From: Variovorax sp. PBL-H6
GTDB lineage: Bacteria > Pseudomonadota > Gammaproteobacteria > Burkholderiales > Burkholderiaceae_C
Assembly (NCBI RefSeq): GCF_901827155.1
Contig: NZ_LR594659.1
Span: 2,728,001 to 2,792,000 of the forward strand
DNA: 64,000 bases
Reading direction: 5' to 3'
Made by a program: the position numbers and the translations under genes. Shown here in pieces: positions 44,305 through 54,517 of the stretch. The notes under the pieces are model-generated. The model was not told the origin of the DNA. It did no database searches and was given only the letters and a program-made list of their open reading frames with translations. Every line of letters starts with the position of its first letter. Positions within the stretch are counted from its first letter, which is position 1.

Positions 44305-46551
44305 ATGCCGAAAGCCACCGCCGCCATTGCCGCTGCCTCGACCCCGAACCCGCCAGACGCCGATCTCGCCGCGTGCGATCGCGAACCGATCCGGGTGCCG
44401 GGCGCCATCCAGCCTCATGGCCGCATGCTCGTGCTGGATGCGTACACGCTGCGCATCGCAGCCTTCAGTGCGAACTGGGACGGCGACAGCATCGACGAGG
44501 CTGCCGAGTTCCTGCGCAAGCGACCCGTGCAGGACCTTCCTGAAGGCGCACCCGCCCAGTCGCTGGGTGTGGTTGCTGCCGGACAGGGTACGTTCGATGC
44601 CTCTGTCCATCGGACCGCAGACCACCTGATCGCCGAGTTCGAGCCGGCGTTGCCCTCCGAGGGCAACGAGGCGCCCGTCTATTCGCTGATGCGGGTGTTC
44701 CTGCCGCAGCTTCAGCGGGCGAGCTCCATCGGGGAGGTCAGCCGGCTCGCCGTCGCCGAAATGAAGCGGCTGACGGGATTCGGGCGCTGCCTGCTGTATC
44801 GCTTCGACGAAGCGGGGCATGGCGAGGTGCTGGCGCAGGTCCTCGAGGCGGGCTACGACAGCTATGCCGGCCACCACTTTCCTGCCTCCGACATTCCCCA
44901 GCAGGCGCGCGAGCTCTATCTGCTGAACCGCTTCCGGCTGATCGCCGACGCCAACTACCGGCCCGTGCCACTGCAGACCACCGATGCATCCCTTGCTGCG
45001 CACGAGGTCGACCTGTCGCAGTCGCAGCTGCGCAGCGTCTCGCCGATCCACCTGGAATACATGCGCAACATGGGCACGCTGGCCTCTGCGTCGGTCTCGA
45101 TCGTGGTCGATGGGCACCTGTGGGGCCTGATCTCGTGCCATGACCATGCGCCGCGGCCGCTGAGCATCCCGACACGGCGAGCCTGCGAGCATCTCGGACA
45201 GCTGCTCGCGCTGCAGATCCAGTCCAACAACGCAACCGCCTCGGTGGCCGAGCGGCTCGAACTGCGCAAGCTCACGCTGGAGATCGTCGCCCAGCTCGCA
45301 GAGAGCGACGCCACCCTGCAACACCTGGTGCGCGAGGCTTCGCCCATGCTGCGCGTGGCGCGTGCGGCGGGCGCGGCCGTGGTGCTGAACGATGAGGTCT
45401 GGCAGGTCGGCGAGACCCCCGAGAAGGCGCAGATCCTTGAGCTTTCGCAGTGGATCGTCGGCACGGGCGCGGAGGTCTATCACAGCGATGCGCTCTCTGC
45501 GCACTGCGCGGCGGCCGGTGCCTTTGCGGCCAAGGCGGCCGGCGTGCTGGCGATCTCGATCTCGCAGGTGCACCGCCACCTGGTCCTGTGGTTCCGACCC
45601 GAGATCGTCCAGACGGTGACCTGGGCTGGCGAGCCGCGCAAGGCAGTCAACCCGGCCCCCGACGGGCGGATCCATCCGCGCCTGAGCTTCGCGAGTTGGG
45701 TGGAGCACATCCGCGGCCGCTCCATCGCCTGGTCCGACGCGGAAGTGGGTGCCGCTGCCGAGCTGCGGCAGGCGCTGATCGGGATCGTGCTGCGGCGCGC
45801 CGAGGAGATGGCCGCAGTCGCCACCGAGCTGGCCCGGGTGAACAAGGAGCTCGAGTCCTTTTCCTATACGGTGTCGCACGACCTGCGTGCCCCGATGCGC
45901 CACATTTCGGGCTACGTCGACCTGGTCGTGAGCCAGGAGGGCGAGAAGCTGTCGGATCGCTCCTTGCGCTATCTCGCGCATGCCCGCGAGGCGTCGGCGT
46001 TTGCGGGGCAACTGGTCGACTCGCTCCTCGATTTCTCGCGCATGGGCCGGGCGTCGCTCAAGCGCCGGTCGATCGACACCTCGATGCTGGTCTCCGACCT
46101 GGTGCGGGAGCTGTCGCGCGGCGAGCAGGGGCCGGTGGAATGGATCGTCGAGCCCGATCTGCCGCTGCTGCATGCCGATGCGCTTCTGCTGCAGGTGGCC
46201 GTGCGCAATCTCCTGTCGAACGCGATCAAGTACTCCCGCGGACGGGATCCGGCGCGCGTGGTGGTGCGGGGCGTGCGCGTCGCGCGGGGAGAAGGGCTGG
46301 AGGTCGAGGACAACGGGGTCGGCTTCCAGATGAAATACGCGGACAAGCTCTTCGGCGTCTTCCAGCGGCTGCACGCTGCAGAGGATTTCGAGGGCACCGG
46401 CATCGGGCTCGCCAACGTGAAGCGCATTGTCGAGCGCCACGGCGGCGAGGTCTGGGCCCGCGGCGAGGTCGGCGTGGGCGCGACCTTCGGCTTCCTGCTG
46501 CCGCACGTCGACGACGCAGCCCCTGGTGAACATGGAGAAGGAAATGCTTAA
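44305..46551 (+). CDS. bphP: bacteriophytochrome histidine kinase
   Basis: The 748-residue protein starts MPKATAAIAAASTPNPPDAD, and Cys24 (AACDREPIRVPGAIQPHG) is the biliverdin-attaching Cys of BphP-type phytochromes. Order: PAS (about 25-130), GAF (about 145-310) with FPASDIPQQARELYLLNRFR, PHY (about 325-505), HisKA with H525 (FSYTVSHDLRAPMRH) and a HATPase domain (NLLSNAIKYSRG; VEDNGVGF; GTGIGLANV). It is a soluble red/far-red light sensor. The following genes supply its Rcp-like regulator and the heme oxygenase that makes biliverdin. The stop overlaps the regulator start by 8 bp. Confidence 0.95.
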   Translation: MPKATAAIAAASTPNPPDADLAACDREPIRVPGAIQPHGRMLVLDAYTLRIAAFSANWDGDSIDEAAEFLRKRPVQDLPEGAPAQSLGVVAAGQGTFDASVHRTADHLIAEFEPALPSEGNEAPVYSLMRVFLPQLQRASSIGEVSRLAVAEMKRLTGFGRCLLYRFDEAGHGEVLAQVLEAGYDSYAGHHFPASDIPQQARELYLLNRFRLIADANYRPVPLQTTDASLAAHEVDLSQSQLRSVSPIHLEYMRNMGTLASASVSIVVDGHLWGLISCHDHAPRPLSIPTRRACEHLGQLLALQIQSNNATASVAERLELRKLTLEIVAQLAESDATLQHLVREASPMLRVARAAGAAVVLNDEVWQVGETPEKAQILELSQWIVGTGAEVYHSDALSAHCAAAGAFAAKAAGVLAISISQVHRHLVLWFRPEIVQTVTWAGEPRKAVNPAPDGRIHPRLSFASWVEHIRGRSIAWSDAEVGAAAELRQALIGIVLRRAEEMAAVATELARVNKELESFSYTVSHDLRAPMRHISGYVDLVVSQEGEKLSDRSLRYLAHAREASAFAGQLVDSLLDFSRMGRASLKRRSIDTSMLVSDLVRELSRGEQGPVEWIVEPDLPLLHADALLLQVAVRNLLSNAIKYSRGRDPARVVVRGVRVARGEGLEVEDNGVGFQMKYADKLFGVFQRLHAAEDFEGTGIGLANVKRIVERHGGEVWARGEVGVGATFGFLLPHVDDAAPGEHGEGNA

Positions 46552-47002
46552 GCCGATCCTGCTGGTCGAAGACGACAAGCGCGACCTCGAACTCACGCTG
46601 ATTGCCCTGGAGCGCAGCCAGCTCGCGAACGACGTGGTGATCCTGCGGGATGGTGCGCAGGCGCTGGACTATCTCCGCCGCGAGGGCGACTACGCGGGCC
46701 GCGACCTGGGGAACCCTGCCGTCATCCTGCTGGACCTCAAGCTGCCCAAGGTCACTGGCCTCGAAGTCCTCAAGGAAGTGCGGGACGATCCGGCACTGCG
46801 CAGCATCCCGATCGTGATGCTGACCTCCTCGCAAGAAGAGTCCGACGTCGTGAAGAGCTACGAACTGGGCGTCAATGCCTATGTGGTCAAGCCCGTGCTG
46901 TTCGAGCAGTTCGTGTCTGCGATCGCAGACCTCGGCGTGTTCTGGGCGGTTCTCAACGAGCCGCCGCCCGGGTCGCTCAAGGCCAGGCGCCATGATTCAT
47001 GA
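46544..47002 (+). CDS. Rcp1-like single-domain response regulator
   Basis: The 152-residue receiver-only protein has ILLVEDDKRDLELTLIAL (acidic pocket), phospho-Asp in VILLDLKLPKVTG and VMLTSSQEESD, and YVVKPVLFEQF with the conserved Lys. Phytochromes commonly signal to such single-domain regulators. ATG 46544 was chosen because GGAGAAGGA directly precedes it; ATG 46532 would put that site inside the gene. It overlaps both the phytochrome end and the hybrid kinase start, so all three should be co-translated. Confidence 0.92.
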   Translation: MLKPILLVEDDKRDLELTLIALERSQLANDVVILRDGAQALDYLRREGDYAGRDLGNPAVILLDLKLPKVTGLEVLKEVRDDPALRSIPIVMLTSSQEESDVVKSYELGVNAYVVKPVLFEQFVSAIADLGVFWAVLNEPPPGSLKARRHDS

Positions 47003-49517
47003 CAGCGGTGCTCCGCCGGCCCCAAGCCTGCGGATCCTGATCCTCGAGGACTCGCGCTTCGACGCCGAGCTGCTGCTCGAGGCCGTGCGCCTGGCACAGC
47101 CCACTGCGCAAGCCACGGTGGTCAACGCCGAGGGGCATTTTTCGGACGCCCTGCGCCGGGAGACGCCCACGCTCATCCTGTCCGACTACGAGTTGCCCGG
47201 CTTCAGCGGCGCGCACGCCCTCGAGATCGCAAAGCAGATCGCACCGGGCGTTCCGTTCATCTTCGTCTCCGGCGTGATCGGGGAAGACAACGCGGTCGAA
47301 CTGCTGAAGCGCGGCGCCACCGACTACGTGAGCAAGGGGCGCCTTGCGCGTCTGCCGCTGGTACTGGAACGCGCTTTGAGCGAGTCCTCCGACAGGCAGG
47401 CCAGGGAAGCGGCCCAGCACAGGCTACGCGAGGCGAATGCCGCCTTCGCGCAGGCCGAGGCGCGGCGCCTGGCGCTGATCGAACTGGGCGATCGCATCCG
47501 CGACCTCGATGAACCGAGCGCGATCGCCTACGTCGCGTCCGAAATGCTCGGCCGCATGCTGAACGTGGACCGTGCGGGATACGGCGTGGTCAACAAGGCC
47601 GCGGAAACCATCACCATCGAGCGCGACTGGTGCGCGCCCGGTGTCGCCAGCCTGGCCGGGAGGCTGAACTTCAGGGACTACGGCTCCTATATCGACGATC
47701 TGCGGCGCGGCGTGACCGTGGCCTTTGCGGATGCCCGGGAGGACCCGCGCACGCGTGGCACGGCAGAGGCGCTGGAAGGGATCAGCGCGCGCGCCGTCGT
47801 GAACATGCCCCTCACGGAGCGCGAGGGCCTCGTCGGGCTGCTCTACCTGAACCACGGCGGCGTGCGCGAATGGACTGGCGACGAGCTCGCCTACGTCCGT
47901 GAAGTCGGCGAGCGGGTGCGCACCGCGGTGGCGCGGCGCGAGGCGCAGATGGAGCTGCAGGCTTTCGCGGCCTCGCTCGAACGGCAGGTGGAGGAGCGCA
48001 CGCGCGAGCGCGACCGGATCTGGGCGCTGAGCGAAGACCTCCTGGGCGTCGCCAATCCCGATGGCTACTTCGAAAGCGTCAACCCGGCCTGGACGACGGT
48101 GCTTGGATGGACCAGCGATGAACTGCGTGCCACGCCCTTGCGCCAGCTCTTGCATCCCGACGACCTCCCCGCCGCCGAGCTCCAGTTCGAAGGCCTTGCA
48201 CGCGGCCAGCGCACGCGCGGCCTCGAGAGCCGTTGCCGCACGCGTGCCGGCGACTATCGCTGGCTCTCCTGGACCATCGTGCCGGAGGAGGGCTTGTACT
48301 ACACCGTGGCGCGCGACATCAACGAGCAGAAGGAGCGTGCTTCCGAGCTCGAATCCGCACGCGAGCAGCTGCGCCAGAGCCAGAAGCTCGAAGCCGTCGG
48401 GCAGCTCACCGGAGGCTTGGCACACGATTTCAACAACCTCCTGGCCGCCATTTCCGGCAGCCTCGAGCTGATGCGACGCAAGGGCGTGGAAGGCCGCACT
48501 GTCGAAGTGGACCGCTACCTCGAAGTGGCGCAAGGTGCCGTCAAGCGCGCAGCATCGTTGACGCATCGGCTGCTGGCGTTTTCGCGCCGGCAGACACTGG
48601 AGCCCAAGCCGCTCAACCTCGACCGGCTGGTGGCCGGCATGGAAGAACTCATCCGCCGCACGATGGGACCGCAGATCTCGCTCGACGTCGTGGCTGCCGT
48701 CGGCGTCTGGAATGTGCATGCCGACCCGGGTCAGCTGGAGAGCGCATTGCTCAACCTGTGCATCAATGCGCGCGATGCGATGCCGGAGGGCGGCAAGCTC
48801 ACCATCGAGACGGCGAACCGGTGGATCGATGCACGCACGGCGGCCGGTCGCGATCTTGCACCGGGCCAGTACGTGTCGCTGAGCGTCAGCGACAGCGGCG
48901 TCGGCATGACATCCGACGTGGTGGCCCGCGCCTTCGATCCCTTCTTCACGACCAAGCCCATCGGCATGGGCACTGGCCTGGGCTTGTCGATGGTGTACGG
49001 CTTTGCGAAGCAATCGGGTGGACAGGTGCGCATCGATTCGGCGCCGGGCGAGGGGACGACGGTCAGCGTCTATCTGCCGCGGGACCTGCGTACGGCTGAG
49101 CCCGAGGAGCGTGGCCTGCTCCCGGCGGCGAGCCCGCGCGCCGATCAGGGCGACACAGTGCTCGTGGTCGACGACGAAGCCGCTTTGCGCATGTTGATCG
49201 TCGAGGTCATGCAGGGGCTGGGCTACGCGACGCTGGAAGCCGGCGATGGCCCCGAAGCGCTGCGCGTGCTCCAGTCCGATGAGCGCATCGACCTCCTGGT
49301 GAGCGATGTCGGGCTGCCGGGCGGCATCAACGGGCGCCAGCTCGCTGATGCCGCGCGTACTGCCCGCCCGGGGCTCAAGGTGCTGTTCATCACCGGCTAT
49401 GCGGAGAACGCCGTTGTGAGCCACGGACACCTCGACCCGGGCATGCAGGTGATGAGCAAGCCTTTCGAGCTGGAAGTGCTGGCCAGGCGCGTCAAGGAGT
49501 TGATCGCGAGTGTCTGA
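46992..49517 (+). CDS. soluble hybrid histidine kinase (REC-GAF-PAS-HK-REC)
   Basis: The 841-residue protein has no membrane segment. Order: receiver (about 10-130; phospho-Asp in [11 protein letters not shown]), a GAF-like domain (about 170-310), a short coiled coil, PAS (about 335-440; [20 protein letters not shown]), HisKA with H478 ([18 protein letters not shown]), HATPase ([24 protein letters not shown]) and a C-terminal receiver ([23 protein letters not shown]). It could relay the phytochrome signal through its N-terminal receiver. It overlaps the upstream response regulator by 11 bp and the heme oxygenase gene by 8 bp. Confidence 0.93.
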   Translation: MIHDSGAPPAPSLRILILEDSRFDAELLLEAVRLAQPTAQATVVNAEGHFSDALRRETPTLILSDYELPGFSGAHALEIAKQIAPGVPFIFVSGVIGEDNAVELLKRGATDYVSKGRLARLPLVLERALSESSDRQAREAAQHRLREANAAFAQAEARRLALIELGDRIRDLDEPSAIAYVASEMLGRMLNVDRAGYGVVNKAAETITIERDWCAPGVASLAGRLNFRDYGSYIDDLRRGVTVAFADAREDPRTRGTAEALEGISARAVVNMPLTEREGLVGLLYLNHGGVREWTGDELAYVREVGERVRTAVARREAQMELQAFAASLERQVEERTRERDRIWALSEDLLGVANPDGYFESVNPAWTTVLGWTSDELRATPLRQLLHPDDLPAAELQFEGLARGQRTRGLESRCRTRAGDYRWLSWTIVPEEGLYYTVARDINEQKERASELESAREQLRQSQKLEAVGQLTGGLAHDFNNLLAAISGSLELMRRKGVEGRTVEVDRYLEVAQGAVKRAASLTHRLLAFSRRQTLEPKPLNLDRLVAGMEELIRRTMGPQISLDVVAAVGVWNVHADPGQLESALLNLCINARDAMPEGGKLTIETANRWIDARTAAGRDLAPGQYVSLSVSDSGVGMTSDVVARAFDPFFTTKPIGMGTGLGLSMVYGFAKQSGGQVRIDSAPGEGTTVSVYLPRDLRTAEPEERGLLPAASPRADQGDTVLVVDDEAALRMLIVEVMQGLGYATLEAGDGPEALRVLQSDERIDLLVSDVGLPGGINGRQLADAARTARPGLKVLFITGYAENAVVSHGHLDPGMQVMSKPFELEVLARRVKELIASV

Positions 49518-50124
49518 AGAGCGCCCTTCGTCCCTGCTCGTGCCGCTGCGCACCGACGTGCTGCAGGCGCTGCGGGCTGCCACCGCGCCGCTGCATGAGC
49601 GGCTCGACAATGGTTTGCCGATCGCCCGCGAGGATGCCTCGCTCGATGACTACGTGGCGCACCTGCGGGTGCTTCGGCCGTGGCTCCTCGGGCTGCGGCG
49701 GGACCTGCTTGCCAGCGGGGTAGCGGGGCTGCAGGCGGTGGCCCGGAGAATCGATGCCAAGCTCGCCGACCTGGCGCTCGATCTCGTGGATGCCCGTGAT
49801 TCCGCACCTGAGCGCGAGGTCGCCTGTCGGCCGACCGACGCTCGCACCTTGCCGGCCTTTGGATGGGGGCTGGCCTATGTCGTCGAAGGTTCGCAGCTCG
49901 GCGGCGTCGTGCTCCACCGCCGGCTGCGCGACCGCCTCGCGCCGCACCCGTTGCGCTACCTGGCGAAGCCCGGCGACGAAGCGGGAGTCGGGGCGCGCTG
50001 GCGCGACTTCGTCCTGCAGTTGCGGGAAAGCGTCGCGGACCCGACGTCCGTCCGGCAGGCAGAGCGCGGCGCGACCGCGGCCTTCCTTGACTTGCTGGAG
50101 CGCTTCGGCGCCCGCCAGGATTGA
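49510..50124 (+). CDS. bphO: biliverdin-producing heme oxygenase
   Basis: The 204-residue protein starts at GTG 49510 inside the end of the kinase gene. The proximal heme His lies in ATAPLHERLDNGLP, and GWGLAYVVEGSQLGGVVL is the distal-helix Gly-rich block of bacterial heme oxygenases. It opens heme to biliverdin, CO and iron, supplying the chromophore of the phytochrome encoded three genes upstream. Placement at the end of the bph operon is common. The C-terminus is of normal length. Confidence 0.9.
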   Translation: MSEERPSSLLVPLRTDVLQALRAATAPLHERLDNGLPIAREDASLDDYVAHLRVLRPWLLGLRRDLLASGVAGLQAVARRIDAKLADLALDLVDARDSAPEREVACRPTDARTLPAFGWGLAYVVEGSQLGGVVLHRRLRDRLAPHPLRYLAKPGDEAGVGARWRDFVLQLRESVADPTSVRQAERGATAAFLDLLERFGARQD

Positions 50125-50147
50125 GCTTGCGCGGATAATCCCCGCCC

Positions 50148-51272
50148 ATGAGCGGCAACACCTTCGGCACCCTTTTCGCGGTCACCAATTTCGGCGAATC
50201 CCACGGCCCCGCGATCGGCTGCGTCATCGACGGCTGCCCGCCTGGGCTGGCGCTCACCGAAGCCGACATCCAGGGCGACCTCGACCGGCGCCGCCCGGGC
50301 ACCAGCCGCCACGTGACGCAGCGCAACGAGCCGGACATCGTGCAGATCCTCTCCGGCGTGTACGAGGGCAAGACCACCGGCACGCCCATCGCGCTGCTGA
50401 TCCGCAACACCGACCAGCGCAGCAAGGATTACGGCCAGATCGCGCAGCAGTTCCGCCCTGGCCACGCCGACTTCACGTATTGGAAGAAGTACGGCATTCG
50501 CGACCCGCGCGGCGGCGGCCGTTCCTCGGCGCGCCTGACCGCGCCCATGGTGGCGGCGGGCGCGGTCGCCAGGAAGTGGCTGTTCGAGAAATACGGCACC
50601 GTGTTTCGCGGCTGCATGGCCCAGATCGGAGAAATCGAGATCCCTTTCGAGAGCTGGGACCATGTGCCGAACAACCCCTTCTTTGCACCAGCCGCTGACG
50701 TCTCCCGACTCGAGGCCTACATGGACGCGCTGCGCAAGGCCGGCGATTCATGCGGCGCACGCATCCGCGTGACGGCTTCGAAAGTGCCGGTGGGCCTCGG
50801 CGAGCCGCTGTTCGACAAGATGGACGCCGACATCGCCTGGGCCATGATGGGCATCAACGCCGTCAAGGGCGTGGAGATCGGCGCCGGCTTCGCCAGCGTC
50901 ACGCAGCGCGGCACCACGCATGGCGACTCGATCAGGCCCGACGGCTTCGAGAGCAACAACGCCGGCGGCGTGCTCGGCGGCATCACCACCGGGCAGGACC
51001 TGGACGTGAGCATCGCCATCAAGCCGACCAGCTCGATCATCAGCCCGCGCCAGTCGGTGGACATCAACAACCAGCCGGTCGAGGTGGTCACCAAGGGGCG
51101 GCACGATCCCTGTGTCGGCATCCGTGCGACGCCCATCGCAGAGGCCATGCTGGCGCTGGTCGTGATGGAACACGCGCTGCGCAACCGCGCCCAGTGCGGC
51201 GACGTGATCGGGGCGCCCGATCCGGGCCAGTCTGCCGCCGAAGGAACGTCGCCACAGGCGTCCTTCCTCTAG
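50148..51272 (+). CDS. aroC: chorismate synthase
   Basis: The 374-residue protein shows all three family signatures: [18 protein letters not shown], the central [22 protein letters not shown] block and the late [17 protein letters not shown]. It converts EPSP to chorismate using reduced FMN, the last step of the shikimate pathway. Length is slightly above E. coli AroC (361) owing to a Ser/Gln-rich tail. Its TAG shares a base with the GTG of the MFS gene, implying coupling. Confidence 0.97.
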   Translation: MSGNTFGTLFAVTNFGESHGPAIGCVIDGCPPGLALTEADIQGDLDRRRPGTSRHVTQRNEPDIVQILSGVYEGKTTGTPIALLIRNTDQRSKDYGQIAQQFRPGHADFTYWKKYGIRDPRGGGRSSARLTAPMVAAGAVARKWLFEKYGTVFRGCMAQIGEIEIPFESWDHVPNNPFFAPAADVSRLEAYMDALRKAGDSCGARIRVTASKVPVGLGEPLFDKMDADIAWAMMGINAVKGVEIGAGFASVTQRGTTHGDSIRPDGFESNNAGGVLGGITTGQDLDVSIAIKPTSSIISPRQSVDINNQPVEVVTKGRHDPCVGIRATPIAEAMLALVVMEHALRNRAQCGDVIGAPDPGQSAAEGTSPQASFL

Positions 51273-52483
51273 TGGCCGGGCCGGAGTCTCCTGCGGGCGG
51301 CCGCGGCCATCTGCTGGCGTTCGCCGGCCTGTCGGCAAGCTACTTCGCCCACATCGGCTTCTTCAACCCGTACCTGCCGCTCTGGCTCCAGAGCCTGGGG
51401 CTGCCGATCTTCACCATCAGCCTGCTGACTTCGGTGCAGTCGATCACGCGGGTGTTCGCGCCCTACGCCTGGGGCGCGCTGAGCGATCACACGGGCCATC
51501 GCGTGCTGCTGCTGCGCATCAGCGCGGCGGTGGCGCTCTTCGCCTCGTTGGGCTTGTGGTGGAACGGCGGCGCCTGGTGGCTGGGCCTGGTGCTGCTGGT
51601 GACGTTCACCCACACCAGCTCGATGATGTCGCTCACCGAGGCGGCCATGGCTCACCTCGTGGCGGGGGACTGGGGCCGGTACGGCCGCATCCGGTTGTGG
51701 GGCTCGGCTGGCTTCCTCGTCACTGTCTTCGTTGCGGGCGAGTGGTTCGAGCGTTTCGGAATGGCCCATTTCCCGGCCTGGGCGGGCGGCACCCTGGCCA
51801 TCGTCCTGATCGCGACCTTGCGCCTGCCCGACACGCGCGAGGCGCCCCTGGCCCACGCGGCGCAGAAGGAGCCGGTCGGGCCGGTACTGCGCATCCCGGC
51901 GGTGCGCTGGTTCTTCGCCTCGCTGTTCTTTCATGTGATGGCGCATTTCGCGGTCTACGGCTTCCTGTCGCTCTACCTGGATTCGCTCGGCTACGGCAAA
52001 GGCGTGATCGGCCTGCTGTGGGCGCTCTCGGTGGCCGCCGAGGTCGCCTGGTTCTCCCTGCAGGGCCGGCTGCTCGGCCGCTTCGCGATGCCGCGCTCGC
52101 TGCTGATCTGCGGCGTGGCGGCGGTGCTTCGGTTGGGGATCACGGCGGGCTGCGGGCCGTGGCTCTGGGCACTGGCGGCGGCGCAACTGCTGCATGCCCT
52201 GTCCTTCGCCGCCCACCACACGACCTGCATCGCGATGGTGTCGCGCCATTTTCCCGGGCGGCTGCGCGGGCGCGGGCAGGCGCTCTTCACCGTGATCGGC
52301 TACGGCTTCGGGGGCGTGCTGGGCGTGCTGGCCGGCGGCGCGATCGCGCAGCGCTTCGGCTATGTGGCGATGTTCGGCGTTGCGACCCTGTTGGCGGCGG
52401 TCGGCAGCGCATGCGCTTGGCGCACGCAGCGTCTGGAACCCAGGGACAAACCCCGGTTCCGCGCGAAGTTCGAACGTGACTGA
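51272..52483 (+). CDS. MFS transporter, HcaT-like (MFS_1_like)
   Basis: The 403-residue protein starts at GTG 51272, overlapping the aroC stop (TAGTG). It has twelve hydrophobic segments, with SASYFAHIGFFNPYLPLWLQ at TM1 and GALSDHTGHRVLLL as motif A. The family includes the 3-phenylpropionate permease HcaT of E. coli. The real substrate is unknown. Adjacent aroC may be incidental, since this pair recurs in related genera as far as I recall. Confidence 0.85.
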   Translation: MAGPESPAGGRGHLLAFAGLSASYFAHIGFFNPYLPLWLQSLGLPIFTISLLTSVQSITRVFAPYAWGALSDHTGHRVLLLRISAAVALFASLGLWWNGGAWWLGLVLLVTFTHTSSMMSLTEAAMAHLVAGDWGRYGRIRLWGSAGFLVTVFVAGEWFERFGMAHFPAWAGGTLAIVLIATLRLPDTREAPLAHAAQKEPVGPVLRIPAVRWFFASLFFHVMAHFAVYGFLSLYLDSLGYGKGVIGLLWALSVAAEVAWFSLQGRLLGRFAMPRSLLICGVAAVLRLGITAGCGPWLWALAAAQLLHALSFAAHHTTCIAMVSRHFPGRLRGRGQALFTVIGYGFGGVLGVLAGGAIAQRFGYVAMFGVATLLAAVGSACAWRTQRLEPRDKPRFRAKFERD

Positions 52484-52501
52484 TCGATGATCGATCAGTC
52501 A
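52477..52501. promoter_or_regulatory. 25-bp perfect palindrome upstream of the MHS transporter
   Basis: TGACTGATCGAT (52477-52488), a single central G, and its exact reverse complement (52490-52501) form a 12-1-12 palindrome. It starts in the last codons of the MFS gene and lies 70 bp before the MHS transporter start. The core TCGATGATCGATC (52484-52496) recurs at 55336-55348 between the IclR regulator and the first dehydrogenase gene. It resembles PcaR/PcaU-type operators (GTTCGATAATCGCAC). Confidence 0.7.
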
Positions 52502-52571
52502 GGGCGTTCGCCCGTTGTTGGCGGCTCGGCTGCAGACCTACAGTCGCTTGCCACATTCAACGGAGACACCC

Positions 52572-53981
52572 ATGAGCACTTCCCAGGCGCACGAGCCCCC
52601 CGGGCGGCACCAGTCGAAAAAGGCCGCAGCCAGCGGTTGGATCGGCTCGGCCCTCGAGTACTACGACTTCTTCATCTACGCCACGGCGGCCTCGCTGATC
52701 TTTCCGCAGATCTTCTTTCCCAAGGGCGATCCGAAGATCGCCATCGTTGCCTCGCTCGCGACCTATGGGGTGGGATACGTGGCGCGGCCGATCGGCGCCT
52801 TCTTCCTGGGTCACTGGGGCGACACCCACGGCCGCAAGCAGGTGCTGATCCTGTGCATGTTCCTGATGGGCTTCTCGACCATTGCGGTCGGCCTGCTGCC
52901 GACGTATGACCAGGTTGGCCTGCTGGCGCCGGCGCTGCTGGTGATCTGCCGCCTGGTGCAGGGCTTCGCGGTGGCGGGCGAGATCTCGGGCGCCAGCTCC
53001 ATGATCCTGGAGCACGCGCCCTTTGGCCGGCGCGGCTTCTTCGCCAGCTTCACGCTGCAGGGCGTGCAAGCCGGGCAGATCCTGGCCGCGGCGGTGTTCC
53101 TGCCGCTCGCGCACTACATGCCGGAGCAAGCCTTCAACAGCTGGGGCTGGCGCATTCCGTTCCTGTTGAGCTTTGTCGTGATCGTCGCGGGCTACATCAT
53201 CCGACGCGAGGTGGAGGAGACGCCTGCTTTCGCAGAGGAGGGGCAGAAGCAGCAGCGCCCGCGCTCACCGATCGTCGACGCTTTCAAGTACAGCTGGAAG
53301 GACATGCTGCGCGTGGTCGCGATGTCGCTGATGAACGTGATCCCGGTGATCGCCACCATCTTCGGTGCGGCCTATGCCGTGCAGTCCGCCTACGGCATCG
53401 GCTTTGCGAAAGACATCTACCTGTGGATTCCAGTGCTCGGCAACATCCTCGCGGTGGTGGTGATTCCCTACGTCGGCAACCTTTCGGACCGGATCGGCCG
53501 CAAGCCGCCCATCGTCTTCGGCGCGCTGGCTTCGGGCCTGCTGGCCTTCGGCTATCTCTATGCGATCAGCATCAGGAGCGTGCCGCTGGCGATCTGCATG
53601 TCGCTCCTGATGTGGGGCGTGGTCTACCAGGGCTACAACGCGGTGTTCCCGAGCTTCTACCCTGAACTGTTCCCGACCCGAACGCGCGTCTCGGCCATGG
53701 CGATCTCGCAGAACATCGGCACGGCCATCACCGCGATGCTGCCGGCACTGTTCGCCACTGTCGCGCCTCCCGGTGCGGCCAACATCCCGCTCATCGTCGG
53801 CTCGCTGGCCTTCGGCATTACTGTCATCGCGGCGATTGCCGCACTGAGTGCGAGGGAAACCTATCGCATCCCCATGAATGATCTTGGCAATGCAGAAGCG
53901 GTCGCAGTGCCGAAGCCCGACTATGAGCGGATGCGGGAGAAGACACTGGCGGATGCGCGGCTGGCAAAGGCGCTTGGCTGA
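52572..53981 (+). CDS. MHS-family MFS transporter, probable shikimate/quinate-type uptake
   Basis: The 469-residue protein starts MSTSQAHEPPGRHQSKKAAA. It has twelve helices and the metabolite:H+ symporter hallmarks GSALEYYDFFIYATAASLIF, GHWGDTHGRKQ (motif A) and RLVQGFAVAGEISGASSMIL-EHAP. ShiA, the E. coli shikimate importer, belongs to this family. Neighbouring catabolic genes and the shared operator-like palindrome suggest uptake of shikimate, dehydroshikimate or quinate; this is inference. The upstream in-frame extension to 52515 lacks family similarity and was excluded. Confidence 0.88.
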   Translation: MSTSQAHEPPGRHQSKKAAASGWIGSALEYYDFFIYATAASLIFPQIFFPKGDPKIAIVASLATYGVGYVARPIGAFFLGHWGDTHGRKQVLILCMFLMGFSTIAVGLLPTYDQVGLLAPALLVICRLVQGFAVAGEISGASSMILEHAPFGRRGFFASFTLQGVQAGQILAAAVFLPLAHYMPEQAFNSWGWRIPFLLSFVVIVAGYIIRREVEETPAFAEEGQKQQRPRSPIVDAFKYSWKDMLRVVAMSLMNVIPVIATIFGAAYAVQSAYGIGFAKDIYLWIPVLGNILAVVVIPYVGNLSDRIGRKPPIVFGALASGLLAFGYLYAISIRSVPLAICMSLLMWGVVYQGYNAVFPSFYPELFPTRTRVSAMAISQNIGTAITAMLPALFATVAPPGAANIPLIVGSLAFGITVIAAIAALSARETYRIPMNDLGNAEAVAVPKPDYERMREKTLADARLAKALG

Positions 53982-54037
53982 ACCCCCACCGATAGGACGC
54001 GACGTGATCTCGAGGTGATGATGTCGCGTATCGCGTT

Positions 54038-54229
54038 CTAGCTCTCGCTGCGCAGGATGAAGATCCTGGCTCTTTCGTCAGGCGAGAAATGATCAAGAAC
54101 GTTGTCTATCAGCAGTTCTTGATTCTCTGCCGTGAGATTCCTGAAATCGAGCACAAGTCCATCGCCCTCGAGTTCATGGCGCCGCTGAATGTTGTTGGCC
54201 ATCGCCTGTGTCTTCTTTGTGGTTTTCAT
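54038..54229 (-). CDS. small unknown protein, 63 aa
   Basis: The frame encodes MKTTKKTQAMANNIQRRHEL followed by EGDGLVLDFRNLTAENQELL and a charged C-terminus, which looks like a real soluble protein with a short strand and helices. I recognise no family. The same frame is open upstream to 54448, so a 136-residue form is possible. The extension is less protein-like, and the start is undecided. It lies between the convergent MHS transporter gene and the IclR gene. Confidence 0.45.
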   Translation of the reverse strand: MKTTKKTQAMANNIQRRHELEGDGLVLDFRNLTAENQELLIDNVLDHFSPDERARIFILRSES

Positions 54230-54517
54230 ACGCCTCGAACCGGTGGGGAGGCCGAGCCAACGCTTCAGCGCTGCAGCCCGGCTCCCGTCGAAGGGCCGGA
54301 TTCTGGGGCCGATCGGGTCGAAGCGAATCTGGTCTTTTGTCGCTGAACCGTTTGCGGATTCCTCGTTGCCGGCGTACGCGCATGTCGATTCCCGAGCGCT
54401 ACCGAGGCTACAGAATGTCAGGCGCGCGCTTTCTTGCAGAGCCATCACTCCGAGCTACGGTCGGCAACGTGAACGTCGCCGAATCTGCGCCGCGCCTTCA
54501 GGATGCGGATACTTCGC
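54230..54517. other. spacer with no clear gene
   Basis: Apart from the possible N-terminal extension of the 63-aa gene, I see no coding or structural feature here. It separates the small gene from the 3' end of the IclR gene. Confidence 0.4.
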
